From JBDHTS01 sp044221445 (GTDB lineage Bacteria > Pseudomonadota > Alphaproteobacteria > Micavibrionales > Micavibrionaceae), in NCBI GenBank assembly GCA_044221445.1, contig JBGAPF010000008.1, positions 1 through 64,000 on the forward strand: a stretch of 64,000 nt of DNA. The letters run 5' to 3'. How positions within the stretch are numbered: the stretch's first letter is position 1; the number at the start of each line of letters is the position of its first letter. The notes under the pieces were generated by a model that was not told where the DNA came from, did not search any database, and saw nothing but the letters and a program-made list of their open reading frames with translations. The translations under genes were made by a program, and so were the position numbers. This document shows positions 1 through 7,452 of this stretch, one piece after another.

Positions 1-337
1 TATCTTGAGTCAGTTTTAGGAGAGGGAAGGGGATTTCGCAAGAAAATATCGAGGGGGCGGCAGGCGCCGGGGGCGTGACGGAAAAAGAGTCATGGAGGGG
101 CGAAAACGGCGCCGTCAGTTCGGCGACCGCGCGGCGGCGGACACGTTTCCATTCGGCGAGGACGCCGAGCAGGTCGCGCGCGGCGCGGGAGCGCGCGCCG
201 TGTTTCAGGGCGTTCAGGCGCGTGACAGCCCGGCCCCCCGCCGTGCGCGGGCCGGTGGCGTGACGCCACGGCTGCTGCGCCCGGGCGCGGTCCGACGCCT
301 GGCGCCGCTGTTCCGCCGTCCAGGGCCGGGCGGCCAT
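1..337 (-). CDS. GPRTxxG/NALKHG-motif small protein (3' end off window)
   Basis: The frame opens at the ATG at 337-335 and stays open to the left edge, so the C-terminus is missing. The visible 111 residues are Arg/Ala-rich and include the stretch TGPRTAGGRAVTRLNALKHG, a signature I recognise from short uncharacterised proteins of accessory and prophage-like regions in alphaproteobacteria. The upstream gene's TGA overlaps this ATG by one base (TGATG), so the two are very likely translated together. After about residue 75 the sequence becomes Pro/Ser-rich with less coding character, so the true end may lie just outside the window. No enzymatic motif is visible and the function is unknown. Confidence 0.6.
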   Translation of the reverse strand, partial: MAARPWTAEQRRQASDRARAQQPWRHATGPRTAGGRAVTRLNALKHGARSRAARDLLGVLAEWKRVRRRAVAELTAPFSPLHDSFSVTPPAPAAPSIFSCEIPFPLLKLTQD

Positions 338-807
338 CAGTATTTCTTCCCGAAATCGTAGATCAGCCGCCCCGTGGCGTCGTACAGCCGGTCGGGACTA
401 TCAGTCCGTTTGCCGGTCTCGTCGATCGCGCCGCGGTCGGTGAGTTCGTTGACGCGGCGGACGCGGGCGAGCGCCTGGACGGTCTGGCGGCATTCCCGCT
501 GCAGGCTCAGCGCCATGCCGAGGCCGGACAGAGACGGCGCGGCGTGGGCGACCAGCGATTTCCGGAACAGATCGTTCAGGATATGGCTCTGGCGCACCAG
601 CATCGATTCCAGCGTGCCGACCGTGTCCGGTGGAGTCTGGATCATCGCGGCCATCTCCGCCCGCGCGGCGTCGAGGGTGGTTTCATGCTCCCGCAGCCGC
701 GCCGCCCGCCGTTCCCCTAGCGGAACGTAAGGCGGGAGCGCCGGATCTTCGGGCGGGTCGGTCCGGAGCGGGGTGTCTTGGGGGGTGGTGTCATGTTCAT
801 GTGTCAT
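337..807 (-). CDS. Hypothetical protein, coupled to the NALKHG gene
   Basis: This encodes 156 residues. The N-terminal 35 are rich in Pro, Asp and Thr and look disordered. The rest is predicted helical, with a conserved-looking block around LESMLVRQSHILNDLFRKSL and a second one around ALSLQRECRQTVQALARVRR. I know no named family for it. Proteins of this kind often sit beside the NALKHG-motif gene that follows with a one-base overlap, so the pair is probably one accessory transcription unit. The promoter at 814-842 has its expected start point on or next to the ATG at 807, and no Shine-Dalgarno precedes that ATG, so the mRNA may be leaderless. A start at 798 is possible but less likely. Confidence 0.6.
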   Translation of the reverse strand: MTHEHDTTPQDTPLRTDPPEDPALPPYVPLGERRAARLREHETTLDAARAEMAAMIQTPPDTVGTLESMLVRQSHILNDLFRKSLVAHAAPSLSGLGMALSLQRECRQTVQALARVRRVNELTDRGAIDETGKRTDSPDRLYDATGRLIYDFGKKY

Positions 808-813
808 GACGCC

Positions 814-842
814 AGCGTAGGATGTAATTCCTACAATGTCAA
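814..842 (-). promoter_or_regulatory. Sigma70-type promoter with operator-like dyad
   Basis: Reading the minus strand, TTGACA (842-837) is followed after 17 bases by TACGCT (819-814). Between and into these lies the dyad GTAGGA-N6-TCCTAC (834-817), placed where a repressor dimer would block RNA polymerase. The start point expected about seven bases past the -10 falls at 807, the first base of the ATG. Confidence 0.55.
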
Positions 843-934
843 GTTGAATACCGGAGGATGGTCAGGGTTGTTTATGAGCATAAGGATAAAGAGAAGCGGA
901 GGGTTTGATATCCTGTCGTCCCGCCCTTCCATTG

Positions 935-1032
935 TTGTCATCTCGCAGCGCGGCGGAGAGATCCGCGCCGGTTCCTGCCAGCGCACAGATGGATATGGAG
1001 GAAGATCCCTCCGCTGCGCTACGGGATGACAA
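935..1032. repeat. REP-like inverted repeat pair (29-base arms)
   Basis: The left arm is at 935-963 and the right arm at 1004-1032, separated by 40 bases. The arms are inverted copies with 4 mismatches in 29 by hand alignment. The core (GATCCCTCCGCTGCGCT... ending GGGATGACAA) resembles the dispersed palindromic repeats found between genes in many alphaproteobacterial genomes. A related single arm lies at 12098-12124. The element could form a long hairpin in RNA or DNA. Confidence 0.6.
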
Positions 1033-1119
1033 TTTGGGATGGGGCCGATTGGACTGTCATATCCAGCATTTGACGACCGGTCTTTCGCACCACGATCCGG
1101 GTGAGTCCGCGCGTCAGCG

Positions 1120-2109
1120 TCACCGGCTGAGACCTCTTTCCCTGCCGCCGCGTCCTCTTCCGTGTTCATGCTCGGGTGCACGGGCTTTCATTTCTGCCAC
1201 ACGCTGCGCCAGGTCTTTGTGGTGCTGTTCAAGCCATGCGCTATGCCGTTTGTCCATAGCATCGGTATCCAGCCTGTAACCGATTTCGGGTTTCGAGGCA
1301 TCGCCGCCGCGCACCCATCCGAAGGCTGCGCGGACTCCTTGCTTCTGGTATTCGGCCTCGCGGAAAATCGGACGTGACTGGGCAGGCAGTGTAAGGGCAG
1401 CCTGTGCGATGTCCCGTTCCGTTCTGTCCTGCGCTTCCCGTTCTATAGCCTCCGGCTTTTCCTTTTCCCGAAGCTCTGCGTCCTTTGCCTCATAGGCCTC
1501 TCTTTGCCGGGTCGCTTCGGACAGGCGCTGTTGCGCCGCTGCGATCTCCCGGGCCGTCTGTTCGTTGGCGGTTTGTTTTTCCGCACGCTGGCTCTGCGCC
1601 CGGTGGATCAGCGCTGTGTGCCATGTGGCACGGATAACGCCGGATGTCTTGAGAAGCTGCGTCCGGGCATTAATGCCGACATTCAGCGTGCCGATGGCAT
1701 TGTCGTTTTCCCGCAGCCTTTGCTGGAGCGCGCCGATGGTTTTTTCAATGTCTCGCATATTCTGCGACGTAGGCGGCGGGGCCTGTGCGAGAGCCCGACG
1801 CTCTGCGCCCAATTCCCGTGTCCGTGCGAGTTCGTGGTTGCGTCGTGCAAGATTCACCATCTCCCGTGACGGCTTTCCTTCCGCCATGGCGCGGACGTCC
1901 TGAGGGCTTTCGTGAACCCTGTAAACGGTTAGGTTGGCCCCGTTGCGCTCGACGATTTCCGTGCCGTTTTCCCGCAGGGTATTGGCGGGCCGGATTTCCA
2001 CGATATTCCTAGGGTCAAGGGTGCGGGTCAGGCCGTTTATCACCGAAACGTAGACCTTCGTGAAATCCACGTTGTCCCTGTCTATTTGCCATCGATCTAT
2101 TGTTTGCAT
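1120..2109 (-). CDS. Coiled-coil hypothetical protein
   Basis: This encodes 329 residues. Residues about 1-85 form a mixed segment beginning MQTIDRWQIDRDNVDFTKVY. Residues about 85-245 are Gln/Glu/Arg/Ala-rich with heptad-like spacing, predicting a long coiled coil. The C-terminus is very basic and Gly/Arg-rich, a possible nucleic-acid-binding tail. There is no signal peptide, membrane segment or catalytic motif that I can name. A very good promoter (2134-2162) and a GGGCGAAGGGC-type leader before the ATG support real expression. With the two genes to its left it seems part of accessory DNA, but plasmid, phage or chromosomal origin cannot be decided here. Confidence 0.6.
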   Translation of the reverse strand: MQTIDRWQIDRDNVDFTKVYVSVINGLTRTLDPRNIVEIRPANTLRENGTEIVERNGANLTVYRVHESPQDVRAMAEGKPSREMVNLARRNHELARTRELGAERRALAQAPPPTSQNMRDIEKTIGALQQRLRENDNAIGTLNVGINARTQLLKTSGVIRATWHTALIHRAQSQRAEKQTANEQTAREIAAAQQRLSEATRQREAYEAKDAELREKEKPEAIEREAQDRTERDIAQAALTLPAQSRPIFREAEYQKQGVRAAFGWVRGGDASKPEIGYRLDTDAMDKRHSAWLEQHHKDLAQRVAEMKARAPEHEHGRGRGGRERGLSR

Positions 2110-2133
2110 GCCCTTCGCCCTTTTAAGCGATAA

Positions 2134-2162
2134 ATAATAAAAAATATGACTTAATATGTCAA
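2134..2162 (-). promoter_or_regulatory. Strong sigma70 promoter of the coiled-coil gene
   Basis: On the minus strand a perfect TTGACA (2162-2157) lies 17 bases from TATTAT (2139-2134), giving a leader of about 18 bases to the ATG at 2109. The spacer holds a short dyad, TGAC-N7-GTCA read on the plus strand, that overlaps the -35 box and could bind a regulator. Confidence 0.65.
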
Positions 2163-2252
2163 TTTTAATATGCCGCGTCCTAAAGCCCCTTCGCCATGTG
2201 AAACCCGTCGAGGATGACGGGGCTCATGGCGTGGGTGATTGAAGAAGGCCGC

Positions 2253-2657
2253 CTATTTTTGCCCGTGATCCGGGTTCATCCAGAAGAGGCCCCAGCCGTG
2301 GCCGTCCGGGTCGATGAAGCTGTGGTCGTACATGAAGCCATGGTCCGTGGCGTCCTCGAAGGTCGTGCCGCCGGCGGCGACGGCCTTTTGGACCAGATCG
2401 TCGACTTGCGCGCGCGAGGAACAGGCCAGGCTGACCAGCACTTCCTTCGTCTTGAACGGATCGGCGACGGGCAAAGGCGACAGCTTCGCGAACTGGTCAT
2501 GGGTGGTCAGCATGACGGAAATCGTATCGCTGAACACAACGCAGGCGGAATGCTCGCCGGCGAATTGCGGGTTGAAGCCATAGCCAAGCGCCGTGAAAAA
2601 CGCGACGGATTTTTTGACGTCCTTGACGGGCAGGCTCAGGAAGATGTGGGTGCGCTT
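2253..2657 (-). pseudogene. VOC (glyoxalase-like) protein, start codon lost
   Basis: The minus frame from 2657 to 2253 reads a complete VOC-superfamily protein of about 134 residues: a beta-alpha opening (HIFLSLPVKDVKKSVAFFTA), the middle FKTKEVLVSLACSS segment and the usual end (DPDGHGWGLFWMNP). The family normally starts one or two residues before KRTHIFL, but here an in-frame TAA sits at 2660-2658 directly ahead of AAG CGC ACC, with no ATG, GTG or TTG between. The upstream AT-rich membrane-protein gene runs into it in another frame. A downstream ATG at 2537 would give only 94 residues lacking the first beta strand. Either a small indel or a rearrangement junction removed the start. VOC proteins are metal-dependent lyases or dioxygenases; the substrate here is unknown. 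Confidence 0.6.
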
Positions 2658-3084
2658 TTAGCATTAAACTATGTAGCAGGGCAGTGACAAATCCTGTCGC
2701 AGGGAAAATGACCAACGTTTGCCATCCTTCAGAATTGGCAAGACAGAATAATACAAGCCCATTGAAACCTGCTGACAATGTTCCAGCTATAACAAATTCA
2801 CTTATGGGTGCTTGGTTTTTCCAAAACCAAAGGCTAAGAGGAAAATAAATAAGAAAAAGAGAGGGGCTTGCCGCTATAATCCCCCAAAAAGCAAAAAGGC
2901 CAAATGACAATCCTATAAAACGAAAGCGGCAAAGCCCATCTTGCAAAGCATGTTTTTCAAGGCATTCATGGTACTGGTAGTAGCTACTAAATATGCTAAA
3001 GCCGATGTTGCTTAACCAGCAGGCTACGACTGCAGAAATCAAAAGAAAAGTCAGGCAGATGAAAAAGTTGCCTATTTTCTGCAT
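2497..3084 (-). CDS. AT-rich small integral membrane protein
   Basis: This encodes 195 residues. Four hydrophobic segments (about residues 8-30, 55-85, 92-112 and 115-140) predict an inner-membrane protein. The N-terminal two-thirds, to about residue 142 (base 2660), is clearly more AT-rich than the flanks and looks like genuine coding sequence. The last 50 residues (Arg/His/Pro-rich) are translated out of frame from the VOC gene, so the original C-terminus was probably lost at a junction near 2655-2665. I recognise no family. The ATG is 12 bases downstream, in reading direction, of the aspS stop codon region, so it may be transcribed with aspS. Recent acquisition is an inference from base composition. 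Confidence 0.5.
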   Translation of the reverse strand: MQKIGNFFICLTFLLISAVVACWLSNIGFSIFSSYYQYHECLEKHALQDGLCRFRFIGLSFGLFAFWGIIAASPSLFLIYFPLSLWFWKNQAPISEFVIAGTLSAGFNGLVLFCLANSEGWQTLVIFPATGFVTALLHSLMLKAHPHLPEPARQGRQKIRRVFHGAWLWLQPAIRRRAFRLRCVQRYDFRHADHP

Positions 3085-3095
3085 GATTTTCTAAC

Positions 3096-5021
3096 TCACG
3101 CCCGCTTCTTCTCATCCTGCACCTTCACCGGCATCACCGTTTTCAAATGCAGATCCTTCAACTGCTGTTCGCTCGGCTCGGACGGCGCGCCCATCATCGG
3201 GTCTTCATAGGCGCCGTTCATGACGAAGGCGTAGACTTCGCGCAAATTCGGTTCGTTGGCCAGGAGCATGACGATGCGGTCGATGCCGAAGGCGCAGCCG
3301 CCATGGGGCGGGACGCCGAATTTGAAGGCGTTCAGCATGCCGCCGAATTTCTTCTCCAGCACCGCGCGGTCGTAGCCGGCGAGGGCGAAGGCGCGCTCCA
3401 TGATCTCCGGCCTGTGGTTGCGGATGCCGCCGGAGCAGAGTTCGTAGCCGTTGCAGACGCAATCGTACTGCATGGCGCGGATCGCGAGCGGGTCGGGGCC
3501 GTTCAGCGCATCGAGCCCGCCCTGGGGCATCGAGAACGGGTTGTGGGAGAAATCGATTTTGCCGGTCTTCTCATCCATCTCATACATCGGGAAGTCGACG
3601 ACCCAGAGGAGCTTGTAGACGCCTTTTTCGCGCGCGGATGCGTGGCCTTCGGGCAGGTCGTCGCAGATCTTGTCGCGGGCGCGGCCCGCGAATTTCGCGG
3701 CCTTTTCCGGCTTGTCGCAGACGAAGAAGATGGCGTCGCCTTCTTGAGCGCCAGTTGCAGCGGCTAAAAGATTAATTGCTTCGTCGGGTAAGAATTTGCT
3801 GATCGGGCCTTTGCCTTCAAGCACTTTTCTGTTCTCGAAATAGCTTCGATCATACGAATAACCCATTTGATCGCAGACTTTTAAAATCTTCTCAAGAATA
3901 GAGCCAGGTTCAATTCCAACTTTCTCTTGGAAAGAAATATAGCCTAAGCCTGGTGCACCTTCACCGCGCGCCCAGTCGTTGAGTTTGTCAAAAAAGCTAC
4001 GAGGCAAGTTACCCACTTGAGGCGCGCGAATGGCGCGGACAACACCGCCTTTTTCAATGACACTTTTAAAAGCATTAAAAGTAACATCAGGATGTTTAAA
4101 CACCTCCGTCACGTCGGCGATGACCAGCGGGTTGCGCATATCGGGCTTGTCGGAACCGTATTTCAGCATCGCCTCGTGCCAGGTGATGTTCGGCAGCCAT
4201 TCGACCTTATGCGCCGTGCCGGTCCAGGCGTTGAACTCCTCGAAGATGCCGCCGACCACGGGGGACATGGTGGCGAAGACCTCGTCCTGGGTGACGAAGC
4301 TCATTTCCACGTCGAGCTGGTAGAATTCGGCCAGGCGGTCGGCGCGGCCGTCCTCATCCCGGAAACACGGCGCGATCTGGAAGTAGCGGTCGAAGCCCGC
4401 GACCATCAGCAGCTGCTTGAACTGCTGCGGCGCCTGGGGCAGGGCGTAGAACTTGCCGGGGTGGAGGCGGGAGGGGACGAGGTAATCGCGCGCGCCCTCG
4501 GGGGACGAGGCCGTCATGATCGGCGTGTTGAATTCCTGGAAGCCCTGGTCCCACATGCGGCGGCGCATGCTGGAAATCACGTTGTTGCGCAGGCGCACGC
4601 GGGAATGCATCCCCTCGCGCCGCAGATCGAGGAAACGGTATTTCAGGCGGATGTCCTCGCCCGCGCCGTCCTCCTCCGCCACCTGCAGGGGCAGGATCTC
4701 GGCGGCGGATTGCAGCATGGCCTTATCGATATAGACCTCGATGTCGCCGGTCGCCATTTTCGCGTTCTCGGTCCCGGCGTGGCGGGGCTTCACCCGGCCC
4801 TCGACGGTGACGACGGATTCGGGCCGCCATTTCTCGATCTCGGCCAGCAACGGGTTGTCCTGGTCCACCACGCATTGCGTCAGGCCGTGCGTGTCGCGCA
4901 GGTCGATGAACAGAACGCCGCCATGGTCGCGCTTGCGGTGGACCCAGCCGGACAGCTTCACGGTTTTCCCCTCGTCCGATTTGCGGAGGGCGGCGCAGGT
5001 ATGGGTGCGGTAGGCGTGCAT
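3096..5021 (-). CDS. aspS: Aspartyl-tRNA synthetase
   Basis: This 641-residue class II synthetase charges tRNA-Asp with aspartate, and in many alphaproteobacteria also tRNA-Asn. The start at MHAYRTHTCAAL (5021) matches the family; the open frame upstream has no support. The order is the anticodon-binding OB fold (SGWVHRKRDHGGVLFIDLRD), motif 2 (the FRDEDGRADR loop), the bacterial GAD insertion domain (about residues 300-425) and motif 3 (FGIDRIVMLL). The length is slightly above the usual 590-600. Bases about 3745-4105, which encode most of the GAD domain, are much more AT-rich than the rest (20 of 60 G/C at 3841-3900 against 39 of 60 at 4201-4260, hand count), suggesting a recombined segment. 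Whether the enzyme is discriminating cannot be told from this sequence alone. Confidence 0.95.
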   Translation of the reverse strand: MHAYRTHTCAALRKSDEGKTVKLSGWVHRKRDHGGVLFIDLRDTHGLTQCVVDQDNPLLAEIEKWRPESVVTVEGRVKPRHAGTENAKMATGDIEVYIDKAMLQSAAEILPLQVAEEDGAGEDIRLKYRFLDLRREGMHSRVRLRNNVISSMRRRMWDQGFQEFNTPIMTASSPEGARDYLVPSRLHPGKFYALPQAPQQFKQLLMVAGFDRYFQIAPCFRDEDGRADRLAEFYQLDVEMSFVTQDEVFATMSPVVGGIFEEFNAWTGTAHKVEWLPNITWHEAMLKYGSDKPDMRNPLVIADVTEVFKHPDVTFNAFKSVIEKGGVVRAIRAPQVGNLPRSFFDKLNDWARGEGAPGLGYISFQEKVGIEPGSILEKILKVCDQMGYSYDRSYFENRKVLEGKGPISKFLPDEAINLLAAATGAQEGDAIFFVCDKPEKAAKFAGRARDKICDDLPEGHASAREKGVYKLLWVVDFPMYEMDEKTGKIDFSHNPFSMPQGGLDALNGPDPLAIRAMQYDCVCNGYELCSGGIRNHRPEIMERAFALAGYDRAVLEKKFGGMLNAFKFGVPPHGGCAFGIDRIVMLLANEPNLREVYAFVMNGAYEDPMMGAPSEPSEQQLKDLHLKTVMPVKVQDEKKRA

Positions 5022-5185
5022 CGGTCGGGATCCCGTTTTTATAAAGAAAATCAAGCCCGACCATAGCGGGCGGAACGGCGGAAAGTCAATGTTCCGGCGC
5101 GCCTGTTTCAAGGGGCGAAGAAATGTTTGACGGGAGGCGGAAAAGGCTTTAAGTGCATTATCCATATTCTTTAGAGAGGTTTGCC

Positions 5186-5608
5186 ATGCCCGTTCTTGTC
5201 CAGCCTGCTTTCATGGTCGTGTCCGCCAAGCCGGCGCGATGGCTTCCGACGCATCAGTCCGTGCCGCTGGCCGGCAGGGTGTATAACACCGGTTTACAGG
5301 ACGAGGATCTCGCGCAACTGGTGCAATACCGGCGGGCTTTTCCCGGCATCCTGGAGACGCGCCCCGAGTTCATCGAGGACGTCTCGCATCATGGCCGGTT
5401 GGACGGCGCGCGTTCGGTGGTCGTCTTGGCCCGCCCCGGTTCAGATCCTGATGCGCTTTACGCGCGCTCCCGTGTCGCCGTGAGGAATTCCGTAGACACT
5501 CTGCGGCGTGATTTCGAGATGGCGGGCTTCGGCGACGTCACCGTCACGAAGCCGGCGAAATGGACGCTGGGTTCGGCGCTGCAGGATCTGGGGTTCAGGG
5601 CCGTCTGA
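5186..5608 (+). CDS. Hypothetical protein, tandem paralogue A
   Basis: This encodes 140 residues. I chose ATG 5186 because GAGAGG lies 5-10 bases before it; the ATG at 5153 has no ribosome site. It has no signal peptide or membrane segment. The C-terminal part (SRVAVRNSVDTLRRDFEMAG followed by VTVTKPA) aligns with the C-terminal parts of the next two genes, and all three have the pattern D/S-x-x-x-L-x-x-x-F-x-x-AG followed by V-x-x-P. The proteins are therefore probably divergent tandem duplicates. It is divergent from aspS, sharing a 164-base region with it. The function is unknown. Confidence 0.6.
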   Translation: MPVLVQPAFMVVSAKPARWLPTHQSVPLAGRVYNTGLQDEDLAQLVQYRRAFPGILETRPEFIEDVSHHGRLDGARSVVVLARPGSDPDALYARSRVAVRNSVDTLRRDFEMAGFGDVTVTKPAKWTLGSALQDLGFRAV

Positions 5609-5661
5609 GACGGGATCCTGGCAAGAGTGCACTTTCAACACGGGTACGGCCTGTGCTTTCC

Positions 5662-6030
5662 ATGCATGAAGACTTGAGTTTCGCGCGCGTGACGGCGCGG
5701 TCGCCGGGCGGGGGCATCTGCGTGCTGTCGCAGTGGCGGGACGCGAACCCGCACGGCGCGCGGCGGTCCGTCCACGCTATCCGCGACCTGAGGGGCGTGA
5801 CGCGGCGGGCCGAACGTCCGGAGGACCGCGTCCGCGCCGAAGTGGTGATCGACACGGTCGGGCCGAACGGACACTGTGTGCGGGCCGACCGGATCGCGGT
5901 GACGGACGATCCCTACGAACTTGCCGCCCGCTTCCGGGCCGCGGGGCTGGACAGCCCCCCGGTCGTGACGCCCGCGCGCGTAAGCATGGCGCGCCTTGCA
6001 ATCAGGATCGGCCGCGCCCTGCTGGCATGA
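5662..6030 (+). CDS. Hypothetical protein, tandem paralogue B
   Basis: This encodes 122 residues from ATG 5662; GTG 5653 is an alternative, and the ribosome site is weak either way. The protein is Arg-rich. Its C-terminal half, with DDPYELAARFRAAGLDSPPV followed by VTPARV, is the clearest copy of the motif shared with the genes at 5186 and 6093. The middle (AEVVIDTVGPNGHCVRADRI) looks like a beta-rich segment. The codon use is strongly GC-biased, like the chromosome. No known domain is recognised. The start is less certain than for its two neighbours. Confidence 0.55.
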   Translation: MHEDLSFARVTARSPGGGICVLSQWRDANPHGARRSVHAIRDLRGVTRRAERPEDRVRAEVVIDTVGPNGHCVRADRIAVTDDPYELAARFRAAGLDSPPVVTPARVSMARLAIRIGRALLA

Positions 6031-6092
6031 TCCGCCGTTGACAGGGGCCGTCGCGACGGGTTTGATGAAACCGATAAACGAGGAGAATGTTC

Positions 6093-6473
6093 ATGCCGGT
6101 GCTTAGAGAAGACAACATGGTTTCCGTGACAGGCACGGGCACCGACGGACAAACAAAAGTCCTGGGCCGCCGTATTCCAAATGTCGCTTCCGAGTGGCGC
6201 GACTTTTATGGACTTATCGTGAACCAGTGCCCTCTGCCCCTCATCATCAGGGATGTCGAAGGAGCGACTTGCGACGGGGCGAAGTCAGTGTTGCTTAGCC
6301 TTGTGGGCAATGACCCTCATTCATGGCTCGATCCCGTCAGGCTTCAGGACAGTCCACTGGCCCTGAGAAAAGCGTTTTTGGACGCCGGCATCGGCGCGCC
6401 GGTCATCGAAACGCCGTTCCATGTGCAGGCGGTGCGTGCCGTCAAAAGTTCTCTGCAGGCTTTGCGCCGATAA
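6093..6473 (+). CDS. Hypothetical protein, tandem paralogue C
   Basis: This encodes 126 residues. An AGGAG at 6081-6085 is too close to ATG 6087 but ideally placed for ATG 6093, so the latter is used; the resulting MPVLREDNM resembles the MPVLVQPAF start of paralogue A. The C-terminal half carries DPVRLQDSPLALRKAFLDAG and then PVIETPFHVQ, aligning with the two genes before it. The base composition is a little more AT-rich than in copy B, consistent with divergence or different origins. It has no membrane or signal sequence and its function is unknown. The next gene follows after 17 bases and may be cotranscribed. Confidence 0.6.
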   Translation: MPVLREDNMVSVTGTGTDGQTKVLGRRIPNVASEWRDFYGLIVNQCPLPLIIRDVEGATCDGAKSVLLSLVGNDPHSWLDPVRLQDSPLALRKAFLDAGIGAPVIETPFHVQAVRAVKSSLQALRR

Positions 6474-6490
6474 TAAGAGGCCGCCCTTTC

Positions 6491-7357
6491 ATGATCATTC
6501 TTTTCGCGCGCCTGCTCGCCGTGCTTTTGCTGGTTTCCGCCGCGCCCGCGATGGCGATGACGGACCAGGAGATCGACGCGGCGGTGATCCGCGGGCCGTC
6601 GACGGTATCGCTGCGCGACCAGGCGACTCTGGCGCTGCCGCGCTGGGCGATGTTCCTGCCCGAGGCGCAGGCCAAGGCCATATTGCTGGAAGCCGGGCAT
6701 CACGACAACGCCAATGTGGCGGGGATGATCCTGCCCGCCGCGCCGGACGGGCGCTGGAGCGTGTTCGTCACCTTCGACAGGGCGGGCTATGTCCGCGACG
6801 ACGACTGGAAAACGATCGACCCGGACCGGATGCTGAAAGATATCCGCGCCGCCAACGACGCCGCCGCGCCCCGCCGCCTGAAAGAAGGGCATGATGCCAT
6901 CCAGACCGTCGGCTGGATCGAAAACCCCGCCTACGACCCCGCCGCGCACAGGCTGGTCTGGTCGCTGGAGGTGCAGCGGACCGACGGCACAGGCCAACCG
7001 ACGACGAAAGGCACGGCGGTCAATTACATGATCGACACGCTGGGGCGCGAAGGCTATCTGGGCTTCGACCTGATAACAGGCCGGCAGGACGTGGAGACTT
7101 ACAAGCCGGTCGTGCAGCAGCTGGCCCAGGCGGCGCCGTTCAACACCGGCAAGCGGTATGAGGATTTCAACCCCAAGACCGACAAGGTGGCGGCGTTCGG
7201 GGTTCTGGCGCTGGTGGGCGGCGGGCTGGTGGCGAAAAAGCTGGGTCTGCTGGCCATGGCGGGCGTGTTCGCCCTGAAATTCGCGAAACTCATCGGCGTG
7301 GCCGCCGTGGCCGGCACGGCGGGACTCAGACATTATTTTCACAAAAAAAAGACGTAA
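6491..7357 (+). CDS. DUF2167 family membrane-anchored protein
   Basis: This encodes 288 residues from ATG 6491, the only start giving a signal peptide (MIILFARLLAVLLLVSAAPA, cleavage near AMA). The body shows DUF2167 hallmarks: a stretch around LPRWAMFLPEAQAK, then RWSVFVTFDRAGYVRDDDW, VGWIENPAYD, VNYMIDTLGREGYLGFDLIT and PFNTGKRYEDFNPKTDKVAA. One or two hydrophobic, Gly/Ala-rich segments follow (about residues 235-275) and the end is basic (HYFHKKKT). This fits an exported protein anchored in the inner membrane by its C-terminus. DUF2167 proteins are widespread in proteobacteria without an established activity. Confidence 0.8.
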   Translation: MIILFARLLAVLLLVSAAPAMAMTDQEIDAAVIRGPSTVSLRDQATLALPRWAMFLPEAQAKAILLEAGHHDNANVAGMILPAAPDGRWSVFVTFDRAGYVRDDDWKTIDPDRMLKDIRAANDAAAPRRLKEGHDAIQTVGWIENPAYDPAAHRLVWSLEVQRTDGTGQPTTKGTAVNYMIDTLGREGYLGFDLITGRQDVETYKPVVQQLAQAAPFNTGKRYEDFNPKTDKVAAFGVLALVGGGLVAKKLGLLAMAGVFALKFAKLIGVAAVAGTAGLRHYFHKKKT

Positions 7358-7385
7358 AATTCTTTTGCAGCGGCTGCGTTAAAAA

Positions 7386-7414
7386 GTGACAGGCGCCGGG
7401 CAAGTTTGTAGAGT
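7386..7414 (+). promoter_or_regulatory. Candidate sigma70 promoter
   Basis: GTGACA (7386-7391) and TAGAGT (7409-7414) are separated by 17 bases, upstream of the gene at 7453, which has a CAGGGA ribosome site. The -10 match is only moderate. Confidence 0.35.
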
Positions 7415-7452
7415 GCCTGCAATTATAAAAAACGAACGACAGGGATTTAAGA

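Larger units (their letters stand above)
808..1119. other. Intergenic region without a gene
   Basis: 312 bases separate two minus-strand genes. The left end holds the promoter of the gene starting at 807 and the middle holds a 29-base imperfect inverted repeat (935-1032). The open frames here are fragments overlapping the neighbouring coding region or the repeat; I see no gene. Confidence 0.5.

Noticed and set aside
5022..5165. 48-residue extension of aspS
   Set aside because: The family start is MHAYRTHT at 5021; the extension lies in the intergenic region and has no conservation pattern.
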